DNA from: Bacillota bacterium
GTDB lineage: Bacteria; Bacillota; Bacilli; Paenibacillales; NBRC-103111
Assembly: GCA_023388055.1 (NCBI GenBank)
Contig: JAEWGW010000025.1
Coordinates: forward strand, 682,001 to 746,000
Direction of reading: 5' to 3'
DNA length: 64,000 bases
A model generated the notes under the pieces. That model was not told the origin of the DNA. It saw only the letters and a list, made by a program, of their open reading frames with translations, and made no database searches. Numbering within the stretch: the first letter of the stretch is position 1; each line of letters begins with the position of its first letter. This document shows positions 39,482 to 47,783 of the stretch, piece by piece. Both the position numbers and the translations under genes were made by a program.

Positions 39482-40390
39482 ATGGTGACTCGCGCGGTGA
39501 ATCCGGGGGAGCCGTTTGGGTGGAAAGAGTACGAAGCGGCTGCCGCGAGTCTGTTGGAGCGGTATCCGTTTATTCAGTATGAGAAAATCGGACGCAGCGT
39601 GCTGGACCGGGAGCTGGGGGCGTTCCAGATCGGGCGGGGCTCCCGGGAAATCCATTACAGCGGCGGCATGCATGCCAATGAATGGATTACGTCGCTTGTG
39701 TTGATGGCTTTTTTGGAGGAGCTGGCGGAGGCGGAGCATCAGAATGGGCAGCTTCGGGGAGTGCAGGTCAGACCGCTACTGGATAACGTCAGCTTGTGGA
39801 TTACGCCCCAGATGAATCCGGACGGAGCGGAGCTGGTGATACGGGGGCTGCCTGCAGAGCAGGCCGTGGCGGAGCGGCTGCTGGAGTGGAATGGGGGCAG
39901 GACCGACTTTCAAAGCTGGAAGGCCAATGCCAACGGCGTTGACCTCAACGACCAATTCCCTGCTCACTGGGAAAAGGAAAAGGCCCGCCGGGATGCGGCA
40001 GGACCGGGGCCGCGGGATTATACCGGGGACGCGCCGCTAACCGAGCCGGAGGCTGCTGCGTTGGCCCGGTTCACAGCGGCCCACAGCTTCCAGCTTCTGA
40101 TCGCCCTCCATACCCAAGGACGGGAAATCTATTGGAACTACCGGGATCTGGAGCCGGCGGAATCCATTGTCTGGGCGGAGCGCTTCCGTAAAGCCAGCGG
40201 CTATATTCCCGTGAAGCTGGAGGGCAGCGATGCCGGCTACAAGGACTGGTTTATCCAGGAGTTCGGCAAGCCGGGCTTTACAGTGGAGGCGGGCTTCGGG
40301 GTAAATCCTCTCCCCCTCAGTCTTTTCGCCTCCGTCTACCAGGAGGTGTCGGCGATTATGCTGGAGGGAATGAAGGCGCGGCAGAAATAG
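39482..40390 (+). CDS. M14 zinc carboxypeptidase, gamma-D-glutamyl endopeptidase-like
   Basis: 302 residues. Zinc ligands H-x2-E in GGMHANEWITS (~61-64) and the histidine in ALHTQGREIYW; the catalytic glutamate is probably in FTVEAGFG near the end; MNPDGAELV and NGVDLNDQFPAHW are family motifs. No signal peptide, as in B. subtilis YqgT. It likely cuts muropeptides in the cytoplasm during wall recycling. Confidence 0.92.
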   Translation: MVTRAVNPGEPFGWKEYEAAAASLLERYPFIQYEKIGRSVLDRELGAFQIGRGSREIHYSGGMHANEWITSLVLMAFLEELAEAEHQNGQLRGVQVRPLLDNVSLWITPQMNPDGAELVIRGLPAEQAVAERLLEWNGGRTDFQSWKANANGVDLNDQFPAHWEKEKARRDAAGPGPRDYTGDAPLTEPEAAALARFTAAHSFQLLIALHTQGREIYWNYRDLEPAESIVWAERFRKASGYIPVKLEGSDAGYKDWFIQEFGKPGFTVEAGFGVNPLPLSLFASVYQEVSAIMLEGMKARQK

Positions 40391-40413
40391 GCGCTGGCCC
40401 CAAAAGTTAAAAA

Positions 40414-40453
40414 GCTGGGCGGAAAACATCATGTTTTCCATCCGGCCTTTTTT
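40414..40453 (+). terminator. Intrinsic terminator of the M14 gene
   Basis: GGAAAACAT/ATGTTTTCC stem extended by GGC/GCC-type pairs, six T. Confidence 0.88.
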
Positions 40454-40469
40454 GCGTCGAGACGACCTT

Positions 40470-40551
40470 TCTCCGCCTCTGGACAGAGATATAAATCCGC
40501 CTGCAGCGCGTTGTTGCCTGGGCGAAGGTTTCTTACAATGGGAACATACAG
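40470..40551 (+). promoter_or_regulatory. Promoter module, copy 2 (shared with 14379-14460)
   Basis: Degenerate dyad TCTCCGCC-TCTG-GACAGAGA, then TATAAATCC, a -35 TTGTTG, 17 bases, and a -10 TACAAT (40534-40539) followed by GGGAACATACAG. Ungapped alignment with copy 1. It drives the acyltransferase-glycosyltransferase-DegV operon. Confidence 0.75.
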
Positions 40552-40636
40552 AACTTGTGCCTTCAAAAGGATTTACATTCAGTTTACATGACGTGGATAT
40601 GATGAACTTATAAATAAGAACGTGGAGATGATGGGA

Positions 40637-42016
40637 ATGAAAACGTATCGCCTTGATAACACGGCGAAGCTCTATCCTGCGGTGGCGGAGAAGAAAAACC
40701 CTTGTGTGTTTCGCCTTTCGGCCGTGTTGACCGAAGGCATTGATCCGGATGCTCTTCAGCAAGCTGCAGATATTACCATCAAACGGTTTCCTACGATGGC
40801 GGTGAAATTGCGGAAAGGGCTGTTTTGGTGCTCCCTTGCTGAAAATAACAACCCGCTGACCGTGCGCAAAGAATCCGCTTCGCCCTGTTCACCGATTTTG
40901 GGAGTCAAAGAAGACAATGACCATCTGCTCAGAATCCTCTATTATGGACGGCGGATGACCGTGGAATGTTTCCATGCGCTTACAGACGGAATGGGGGCAA
41001 TGGAGTTTTTGAAGTCGCTGCTCTACCAATACCTGCTTTTCACCGGAAGGGAGGTTCAGGATGAGGGAATGCTTCTGCTGCCGCAAAACCCTCCGGAGCC
41101 TCAGGAAGAGGAGGACGGGTGTTTACGGTATTATCAAAAGCACGCCAGGAAGTCCAAGCTGGAGGAACGCCAGGCCCATGCTATTGCGGGGACGGTTCTG
41201 AAGGATAGAAGGACGAAGGTCATTCATGGTGTTGTTCCTGCTGCGCCGCTCCGTGATTACGCCCGCCGGCATGGAACCACCATAACGGGATATTTGGCAG
41301 CTGTTTTTGCCCAAGCCATTGATTCATCCGGTTCGCAGCAGGGACGAAGCCGTCATCCGGTCCGGATCGTCATACCCGTGAATCTGCGGGGGATTTTCCC
41401 GTCAAAAACACTTAGAAATTTTGTCACGCAAGTGAGCGTAAGTCTCCCGGCAGCCTCTGGTCAAACCATTGACGACATGGTGGAATCCGTCACGTCGCAA
41501 ATGAAAGCTGCTGTAACAGAGGAACATTTATCCGGCAAAATTTCCGCGTATGTCGGGTATGAAAAAATGCTTGCCGGGCGGATGATTCCGTGGTTGATCA
41601 AAAAAACTGCCATCAGCCTTGTATCCAAGCGGGTTTACGGCGCAACAACTGCACTGTTGACCAACCTGGGAGATGTGAAGCTGCCCAAGTCTATGGAGCA
41701 GTACGTGGAGATGATCGAGGTGGTTCCGTCTCCCAAAAAATCGGCTTCCATCAATTGTGGCATCTGTTCTGTCGGGGGCAAGCTGAATATCGCGTTTGCG
41801 GGTAATATTGCGGAACCGGATGTCATCGAACGTTTTTTTGAACTGATTGCCCAGCAAACGGGACTCGAAGCTGCATTGTACTCCAACGGATGGCTAAAAT
41901 CCGGTATGCAACCAGCCGGTGAACGAAGCCTCTATCCGCCTTATACAGCAGCATTCGAACAGACCGGGAGAGTCCGGCCCATTCCGGCCAAGGCTTCGCA
42001 GTTCTATCCATTATGA
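40637..42016 (+). CDS. Condensation-domain-like acyltransferase
   Basis: 459 residues from the ATG at 40637 (GGAG nine bases upstream). It has the H-x3-D-G active site of the BAHD/condensation/alcohol-acetyltransferase superfamily in ECFHALTDGMGAMEF (H ~115) and a second structural motif VIPVNLRGIFPSKTLRNF. It would move an acyl group onto a hydroxyl or amine. It is the first gene of an operon with a GT4 glycosyltransferase and a DegV fatty-acid-binding protein, which suggests assembly of an acylated glycolipid; this is inference. The operon looks more AT-rich than its surroundings. Confidence 0.85.
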   Translation: MKTYRLDNTAKLYPAVAEKKNPCVFRLSAVLTEGIDPDALQQAADITIKRFPTMAVKLRKGLFWCSLAENNNPLTVRKESASPCSPILGVKEDNDHLLRILYYGRRMTVECFHALTDGMGAMEFLKSLLYQYLLFTGREVQDEGMLLLPQNPPEPQEEEDGCLRYYQKHARKSKLEERQAHAIAGTVLKDRRTKVIHGVVPAAPLRDYARRHGTTITGYLAAVFAQAIDSSGSQQGRSRHPVRIVIPVNLRGIFPSKTLRNFVTQVSVSLPAASGQTIDDMVESVTSQMKAAVTEEHLSGKISAYVGYEKMLAGRMIPWLIKKTAISLVSKRVYGATTALLTNLGDVKLPKSMEQYVEMIEVVPSPKKSASINCGICSVGGKLNIAFAGNIAEPDVIERFFELIAQQTGLEAALYSNGWLKSGMQPAGERSLYPPYTAAFEQTGRVRPIPAKASQFYPL

Positions 42017-42035
42017 AGAAAAGGGAGAATCCGCG

Positions 42036-43241
42036 ATGAACATAGGACTCTTTACCGACACCTACTATCCGCAGATCAATGGAGTGGCAACCTCGGTTAG
42101 GATGCTGAAGGAAAACCTGGAGAGGCTGGGGCATACCGTCTATATATTTACCACAACCGACCCGGAAGCGCCGGCGTTTGAACATCATGTTTACCGGCTG
42201 CCCAGTATCCCCTTTGCCGGCGCAAGACGGATCGGATTATTCTACCACCTGGCAACCGCAAGGAAGGTCAGGGCATTGCAGCTCGATTTGATCCATACTC
42301 ACACGGAGTTTTCACTTGGGATTTTTGGGCGCAAGCTAGCCCGTGAGCTGGGGATCCCAACCGTCCATACCATGCATACGATTTATGAGCATTACACCCA
42401 TTACATCGCCAAAACCGGCACTTTGGACCATGCCGCCAAAACCCTCGCCCGGAAAATGAGCCGCCACTTTTGCAATACGGCTGATGCGGTGATTGCCCCC
42501 TCGGAAAAAGTGGAGGGAATGCTTCGGATGTACGGTGTGGGCAACAGAATCGCCGTGATTCCCACCGGGACAGATCTGGATAAATTTTCCCCAACAAGGT
42601 ACAGCAGCACTGAAATCACAGCGGTAAAAGCGGAATATGGGCTTGCGGACACAGACAAGGTGCTGTTGTATATCGGGAGAATGTCCAAAGAAAAAAACCT
42701 CGTCGAAATGCTTCAGGGACTTACGGAATATTTGCCCCGGCATCCCAACGTTACATTCCTCCTCGTCGGTGACGGTCCTGACAGGAAAAATCTGCAAGCC
42801 TTAACCCATACCCTTGGAATAGAGAGCCAGGTCATATTTGCGGGAGAAAAGCCATGGGATCAGATTGGCCTTTATTATCAGCTGGGGGATGTGTTTATCA
42901 GCGCATCGCAGAGCGAAACCCAGGGATTAACCTTCATCGAAGCTCTTGCTGCAGGGCTGCCCCTGATCGCCAGAGACGACCCTTGCCTGGATCATGTGCT
43001 TGACGACGGTGTGAACGGCTTTATATTCGCGGATAAGTCCGGTTTCCTCAGCGCCTTGGAGGCGGCTCTGTCCAATGATATCCTCTTAGAGAACATGTCC
43101 AAGGCAGCCATCCGTTCCGCAGAGCCTTTTTCCGCAGAAACCTTCGCCCGGAGCGTAGAGGGATTTTATAAAGAAACGCTCCTGTACAAAGAGGAGGCCC
43201 GTTGCTTACACTCCATATGCGATCATCAGCAAACCGTGTAG
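42036..43241 (+). CDS. GT4 glycosyltransferase, diacylglycerol-glucosyltransferase-like
   Basis: 401 residues from the ATG at 42036 (AAGGGAG upstream); the longer in-frame region overlaps the previous gene. GT-B fold: N-terminal FTDTYYPQINGVATSV typical of lipid glycosyltransferases, HTHTEFSLG, and C-terminal nucleotide-binding SETQGLTFIEALAAGLPLIA with the E-x7-E motif. It likely adds glucose to a membrane lipid. Second gene of the operon. Confidence 0.92.
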   Translation: MNIGLFTDTYYPQINGVATSVRMLKENLERLGHTVYIFTTTDPEAPAFEHHVYRLPSIPFAGARRIGLFYHLATARKVRALQLDLIHTHTEFSLGIFGRKLARELGIPTVHTMHTIYEHYTHYIAKTGTLDHAAKTLARKMSRHFCNTADAVIAPSEKVEGMLRMYGVGNRIAVIPTGTDLDKFSPTRYSSTEITAVKAEYGLADTDKVLLYIGRMSKEKNLVEMLQGLTEYLPRHPNVTFLLVGDGPDRKNLQALTHTLGIESQVIFAGEKPWDQIGLYYQLGDVFISASQSETQGLTFIEALAAGLPLIARDDPCLDHVLDDGVNGFIFADKSGFLSALEAALSNDILLENMSKAAIRSAEPFSAETFARSVEGFYKETLLYKEEARCLHSICDHQQTV

Positions 43242-43253
43242 AGGTGAAATCAG

Positions 43254-44084
43254 ATGGAAACCAAAATCATTGTGGATAGCTGCTGTGATATGACAGATTC
43301 GATGAAAAAGGAAATGGGCCTGTCCGTTGTACCCTTAACGTTGATGCTGGGGGAAAGCGAATATCTGGACGATGAAGCCCTGCAGCTGCCGGAATTTATG
43401 AAGGCGATGAAGGCCTGTACGGACAAGGTCGGCTCTGCTTCCCCCTCCCCCTACCGGTATACCTGCGCGATGGAAGAGAATCAGGAGTCCTTTGTGGTAA
43501 CCCTGTCCAGCCAGCTGTCCGGGTCCTATTCAAGTGCTGTGCTGGCAAAATCCATGGCGGAAGAAAATGGGGCCAATGCCTATATAATTGATTCAAAAAG
43601 TGCTTCTGCCGGACAGACGCTGATCACCTTAACGCTTCATAAGCTGCTGGCACAGGGTCTCCCCAAGGAAGAAATCATCCACGCCATCCACCACTTTATT
43701 GATCATATGAAAACCTACTTTGTTCTGGAGAGGTATGACAATCTCCAAAAGAATGGGCGGCTGAATAAGCTGACAGGAAAAATAGCCCATATTCTGAACA
43801 TCAAGCTGATCATGGGAGCGGATGGGAACGGAAATATTGCGCTATTTGATAAACCCCGCGGCACAGCAAGGATGATCGATAAACTGCTTTCTTTTATTGA
43901 AAAGAGCGGGAAAGACACCACCGGTGAAAACATCGTGATTGCCCATTGCAACAATCCCGCCCTTGCCCAAAGGCTTGCTGACGCCATAAGAGTAAAATTC
44001 CGCTTTTCCGATATCCATATTGTGCCAACAGGCGGCGTCAGCTCACTGTATGCCGATGAGAAGGGCATTATCATGGCGTTTTAA
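43254..44084 (+). CDS. DegV-family fatty-acid-binding protein
   Basis: 276 residues. DegV/FakB fold: KIIVDSCCDMTDSM start, VGSASPSPYRY (the usual TSQPSP loop) and TLSSQLSGSYSSA, the loop that holds the fatty-acid carboxylate; ERYDNLQKNGRLNK near 160. It would present a fatty acid to a kinase (FakA) or, given its neighbours, take part in supplying acyl chains. Third gene of the operon, 12 bases after the glycosyltransferase. Confidence 0.92.
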   Translation: METKIIVDSCCDMTDSMKKEMGLSVVPLTLMLGESEYLDDEALQLPEFMKAMKACTDKVGSASPSPYRYTCAMEENQESFVVTLSSQLSGSYSSAVLAKSMAEENGANAYIIDSKSASAGQTLITLTLHKLLAQGLPKEEIIHAIHHFIDHMKTYFVLERYDNLQKNGRLNKLTGKIAHILNIKLIMGADGNGNIALFDKPRGTARMIDKLLSFIEKSGKDTTGENIVIAHCNNPALAQRLADAIRVKFRFSDIHIVPTGGVSSLYADEKGIIMAF

Positions 44085-44110
44085 GAAAAACCCACAGAAA
44101 TAGTTTTTCC

Positions 44111-44182
44111 ATCCATGAGGCTGCCGATGGTCAAAGCAGGATGGGTGAGGGAACTGTGTTTACCGTAACGCTGCCTGCGTAG
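44111..44182 (+). pseudogene. C-terminal remnant of a histidine kinase
   Basis: In frame from 44111 the sequence reads IHEAADGQSRMGEGTVF then TVTLPA and stop, the G2-box end of a histidine kinase ATPase domain, without any kinase upstream: DegV ends at 44084. It is the decayed tail of a deleted kinase gene. Confidence 0.7.
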
Positions 44183-44221
44183 TGTAAGTTTCATCTTCAC
44201 GTGCATATCTGAAGTCAATAC

Positions 44222-44266
44222 GAGGCTGTCCGCCAAGTCCGTTAAGGTGACTTGGCAGACAGCCTC
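44222..44266 (+). terminator. Strong hairpin after the DegV operon
   Basis: GAGGCTGTC-C-GCCAAGTC pairs with GACTTGGC-A-GACAGCCTC, eight-to-nine-base loop; moderate T content after it. Confidence 0.8.
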
Positions 44267-44324
44267 TTCTGTGATTGTTTTCGCTTGCGCCGGTCCGGCT
44301 TCTCCTCCATTCATCGGGGAGAGG

Positions 44325-44729
44325 TTATATATTCCGGATCAGCCAGGTATATGCCCAGCGCCACAGCGTCATAAACAGCAGCACAAAAAAGAAAGCGACC
44401 AGCCCGAAAGTCCAGCCTGGAGGTTTGTCCGCAGCCAGCCAACGAAGCAGCAGAGCCGCGGGTACGGCGATTACGGCGTTCACAACAGTGTAGCCGAAAG
44501 CCTGGAGCATGGTGGAATATGCTTTGCTGCGGTAAGCCCCCGTCAACAGCCCTGCCAGAATCCAGGTGATGATAAAGGGCAGGGTAATCTTCCAAATTTC
44601 CGCAAAGCCGGAATCCATCTGGTGCTCCATGGTGCCGAAGAAGGTAAACAAAAGCAGTGCCAGTATATCTCCCACACCCAGCAGTAAGGCGCCGAAGATG
44701 AAATACTGGTTTTCAAAACGTCTCGTCAT
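44325..44729 (-). CDS. DUF3054 membrane protein
   Basis: 134 residues, four predicted membrane helices (GALLLGVGDILALLLF, TLPFIITWILAGLL, TVVNAVIAVPAALLL, FGLVAFFFVLLFMTLW). Length and pattern match DUF3054. Function unknown. Confidence 0.8.
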   Translation of the reverse strand: MTRRFENQYFIFGALLLGVGDILALLLFTFFGTMEHQMDSGFAEIWKITLPFIITWILAGLLTGAYRSKAYSTMLQAFGYTVVNAVIAVPAALLLRWLAADKPPGWTFGLVAFFFVLLFMTLWRWAYTWLIRNI

Positions 44730-44814
44730 GGTTCTCTGTCTCCTACGCGTTATTACAACTCACTTCGAACCATTATACCATAAATTGCGCCGCGTCCAAT
44801 ACCATCAACCGGAT

Positions 44815-46161
44815 TCACGATTCGACTGCAGAAGGCGGGAAGGCAAGGCGGAATTCAACGCCCCCGGCAATATTGCGTGCCAACAGCTGTGCATGGTGAA
44901 AACTGGCTACCCGCTGGACGATGGTGAGGCCAAGCCCGAATTGGCCGCCAGCTCCGCTGCCGAAGGCGCTGAAATCCTGCCCGGCCACTTGGGGAGGCAG
45001 GGGAGGGCCGTCATTGCCCAGAACCAGCAGGGCTGGCCCCTCTGTCCGGATGAACACCCGGGTTTGGGCATACCGGATTTGGTTATCCAGCAGGTTCTCC
45101 ACGGCGGCTGTCCACTGCTCTTCATCCCCAACCACGGTCAGCGGCTCCATAACAGCTTCATAAATCAGCTCAGGCCGCTGCCACCGGAGCTTCTCCAGCA
45201 CAGCCTCTACGGTCTGGTCCAGACGGAAGGTTTGGTGCCGGGCCGGCTCCGCTGCCACATAATCGAGCTTCGTGAGATAGAGAAGCTTGTGGACCAGCTT
45301 CTCCAGCCGCTCTGATTCCTTCCTGATGGTATTGACGGACTCTCCCAGATTACCTTGGGGGTAGATGCCGTCCTCGATGGATTGGGCATAGCTCCGGATG
45401 ATCATCACTGGGGTTTTCAACTCATGGGAGACATGCTGGAGCATCGTTTGCTGATATTCATCCTGCCGCTTCAGACGGTCGCGCATTACTTCAATGGAGG
45501 AAGCCAGCTGGCCGATTTCGTCCTTGCGCTCCAGTGTGAGCGGTTCTCCCCAGCTGCGGCCGGCAATCCCCCTGACAAATCCGCTTAGCATAACCAGCGG
45601 CCGGGATAAGGAACGGGACAGCCATAAGGCCGGCAGCAGACTGAACGACAGCACAGCCGCGGACACCCATACCAGCTGCTTCATCATCCCTTTCATCAGG
45701 TTATGGTAATACGTATCCCACATATAAGACACGACGGTGAGTTGGTGGTTCATAATCCGGACATGCCGGATGACATAAAAAAGCCGCTCCCCCTCCACAT
45801 TGATCTGGTACCGGCCAGATGAGGCAGTCTGCAAGGCGGAATGACTTCGCACATCCTCCAGCAGGACCGAGGGGATATTGCGCAGCGGGGCTACCTGACG
45901 GCCGTTATCCAGCAGCAGGAACGTCTTCACCGTACGTTTATCCTGCTGCTCAATCTGCCGTTCCGCCATATTCGGGTCGGACAGACCTGCTTCCCCCTTG
46001 CGGATTCCGGTTTCCTGCTCGCTTTCAATGGATGCGTATATTTCCCGGGAGACATACCGGTTTAGAATGACGGGCATCAGCAAAAAAACCAGCACAAGGA
46101 TAGCGGTGGTGAGCAGGACCAGCCCCGTCCAGATTTGAAAAGCCAGCGGGCGGTTTTTCAT
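44815..46161 (-). CDS. cssS: Sensor histidine kinase, CssS-like
   Basis: 448 residues from the ATG at 46161, which overlaps the regulator stop as ATGA. Start MKNRPLAFQIWTGL closely resembles CssS. Two membrane helices (~8-30, ~165-190) flank an extracytoplasmic sensor; HAMP; H-box LQHVSHELKTPVMIIRSYAQS; N-box NLLDNQIRYAQ; G2-box GQFGLGLTI. In Bacillus CssRS senses misfolded secreted or membrane proteins and induces htrA proteases; neither htrA nor htrB is in the window. Confidence 0.9.
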   Translation of the reverse strand: MKNRPLAFQIWTGLVLLTTAILVLVFLLMPVILNRYVSREIYASIESEQETGIRKGEAGLSDPNMAERQIEQQDKRTVKTFLLLDNGRQVAPLRNIPSVLLEDVRSHSALQTASSGRYQINVEGERLFYVIRHVRIMNHQLTVVSYMWDTYYHNLMKGMMKQLVWVSAAVLSFSLLPALWLSRSLSRPLVMLSGFVRGIAGRSWGEPLTLERKDEIGQLASSIEVMRDRLKRQDEYQQTMLQHVSHELKTPVMIIRSYAQSIEDGIYPQGNLGESVNTIRKESERLEKLVHKLLYLTKLDYVAAEPARHQTFRLDQTVEAVLEKLRWQRPELIYEAVMEPLTVVGDEEQWTAAVENLLDNQIRYAQTRVFIRTEGPALLVLGNDGPPLPPQVAGQDFSAFGSGAGGQFGLGLTIVQRVASFHHAQLLARNIAGGVEFRLAFPPSAVES

Positions 46162-46844
46162 GGCCGCACCAGCCTGTATCCATGGCCGTACAAGGTCTCC
46201 AGCCTTAGCCCGGGCAGCTTCCGCCGGACACGCCGGATCAGATCGTCCACCACCCGATCCGATCCGAAATAATCCTCCCCCCAAATCTGACGGAGCAGCT
46301 GTTCACGTGTAAAGGCCTGACCCGGATGTGAGAACAGCAGGGAGGCCAGGTCAAACTCCTTGGAGGTCAGGTCAATGGGAGTTCCCTGGCTGAACAAGGT
46401 GCGCCGGGCCACATCCAAGGTATAGGGGGTCATATGGTACAGGGGAGAAGGCGGCTGTCCGCTTCCGACATCGCGGTAGACCCTCTCCAGAAGCTTCCTG
46501 GAACGGATCACCAGCTCTCTCGGCAAAAAGGGCTTGGGCAAATAATCGTCGCTGCCCATCTCCAGCCCCAGAATCCGGTCCAGATCCGCATCCCGTGCCG
46601 AAATGAAGATAACAGGGACGGCGGAATCATGCTGCTTGATCTCCTTGATCAGCTGGTAGCCGTCCACACCTGGAAGCATTATATCCAGAATCCACAGATG
46701 CGGCTTCCGGGCAATGGCTTCCCTGGCCGCTTCGCCGTTGGTGAAAACCTCCACCTGCCACCCTTCCCGGGTCAAATAAGCGGCCAGCACCTGGCTCAGG
46801 CTGGGTTCATCCTCCGCCAAATATAATAAATAGCTCACCGGCAT
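46158..46844 (-). CDS. cssR: OmpR-type response regulator, CssR-like
   Basis: 228 residues from the ATG at 46844. Receiver domain with phosphoacceptor aspartate in HLWILDIMLPG (~53), then a winged-helix domain (FTREQLLRQIWGED, DLIRRVRRKL). Partner of the overlapping kinase. Regulates secretion-stress genes in Bacillus. Confidence 0.93.
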   Translation of the reverse strand: MPVSYLLYLAEDEPSLSQVLAAYLTREGWQVEVFTNGEAAREAIARKPHLWILDIMLPGVDGYQLIKEIKQHDSAVPVIFISARDADLDRILGLEMGSDDYLPKPFLPRELVIRSRKLLERVYRDVGSGQPPSPLYHMTPYTLDVARRTLFSQGTPIDLTSKEFDLASLLFSHPGQAFTREQLLRQIWGEDYFGSDRVVDDLIRRVRRKLPGLRLETLYGHGYRLVRP

Positions 46845-46912
46845 CCATCTCCGTTCCTTACGTCCATGATTGGGTTCATCATATAGCAAGCGCCGGACCG
46901 CTGCAATGAAAA

Positions 46913-46954
46913 AAGAGGCTTGCAGGCTTCCGTATGGAAGCTGCAGAGCCTCTT
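46913..46954 (-). terminator. Intrinsic terminator of the secreted coiled-coil gene
   Basis: On the minus strand AAGAGGCTCTGCA/TGCAAGCCTCTT with inner GCTTCC/GGAAGC, then TTTTT. Confidence 0.9.
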
Positions 46955-46981
46955 GACAATGCGGACTGGGATTCAGGACGG

Positions 46982-47656
46982 TCATTCGTTATCCGCTGCC
47001 TGCAGCTTGGTTACCAGTTGGCCCAAAGCCGCGTTCTCCCCGCGGGTTTGCTCCAGCAGCTTGGGCAGCACACTGCTGATTGTCCCGGCATCGCCGGCTT
47101 CAATTGCGGCGGTAAAGCTTTGCTGGAGCTCCTTGCGTCCGGTCAGTACACTGTCCCAATTTTCTGCTTTCAGAGCCTTCAGTCCCCCGAGGCTTTCCTT
47201 CAGTCCCTGGATTTGGTCCTGGAGCGATTGTTTATCCAGTGTACCCGCCTTGTGCTCCTCACGCAGCTTCTCCAGCCCGGAGGAAAGCTTTTCCTTCAAG
47301 GCGGTTTTTTCCTCTGCGGTAGGTTTGATTGCTTTCAGCTCCCCAAGCAGACGTTCCCGTTCGGCAAATGCGGCTTTCCACTGCTCGGTATCGCCGGGGG
47401 TGTATGTTTCCGACAGCAGCGTGTAATACATCTGTTTATGCACACCTAACGAAGCCGACTCCCGGATCGCCTTTTTGGCATTGCTTGCGGCTGTTTGGGC
47501 GGTCATTCCGGTTTTGGGGAGGATGCTTTGGGCCAACGGCGGAATGGAGGCATGTCTGGAGAGTGCGGGCCCTCCCTCCTGAGCGGCCAATGCAGCCACC
47601 GGCAGAGCTAATGCGGATATGCCGAGTACGATCAGGCTTTGTTTCCAGTATTTCAT
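46982..47656 (-). CDS. Secreted coiled-coil protein
   Basis: 224 residues. Signal peptide (MKYWKQSLIVLGISALALPVAALAA) followed by a charged, helical mature part with long stretches of K/E/L (EEKTALKEKLSSGLEKLREEHKAG). No recognised domain. It lies upstream of cssRS on the same strand but has its own terminator; periplasmic-like chaperones of the CpxP type have similar layout, which would fit a stress system, but I see no LTxxQ motif. Confidence 0.72.
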   Translation of the reverse strand: MKYWKQSLIVLGISALALPVAALAAQEGGPALSRHASIPPLAQSILPKTGMTAQTAASNAKKAIRESASLGVHKQMYYTLLSETYTPGDTEQWKAAFAERERLLGELKAIKPTAEEKTALKEKLSSGLEKLREEHKAGTLDKQSLQDQIQGLKESLGGLKALKAENWDSVLTGRKELQQSFTAAIEAGDAGTISSVLPKLLEQTRGENAALGQLVTKLQAADNE

Positions 47657-47783
47657 GGTTATCCCTCCTTGAAAGTGGGGGAGGAGCTGTCCTCCCCATC
47701 CAAGGATTACTTTACCGGAGGAAAAACGCAGGATTGCGGCGGAATGATGTGAAATTGTGGGATTGGAACACGTGCTGCCGCGG

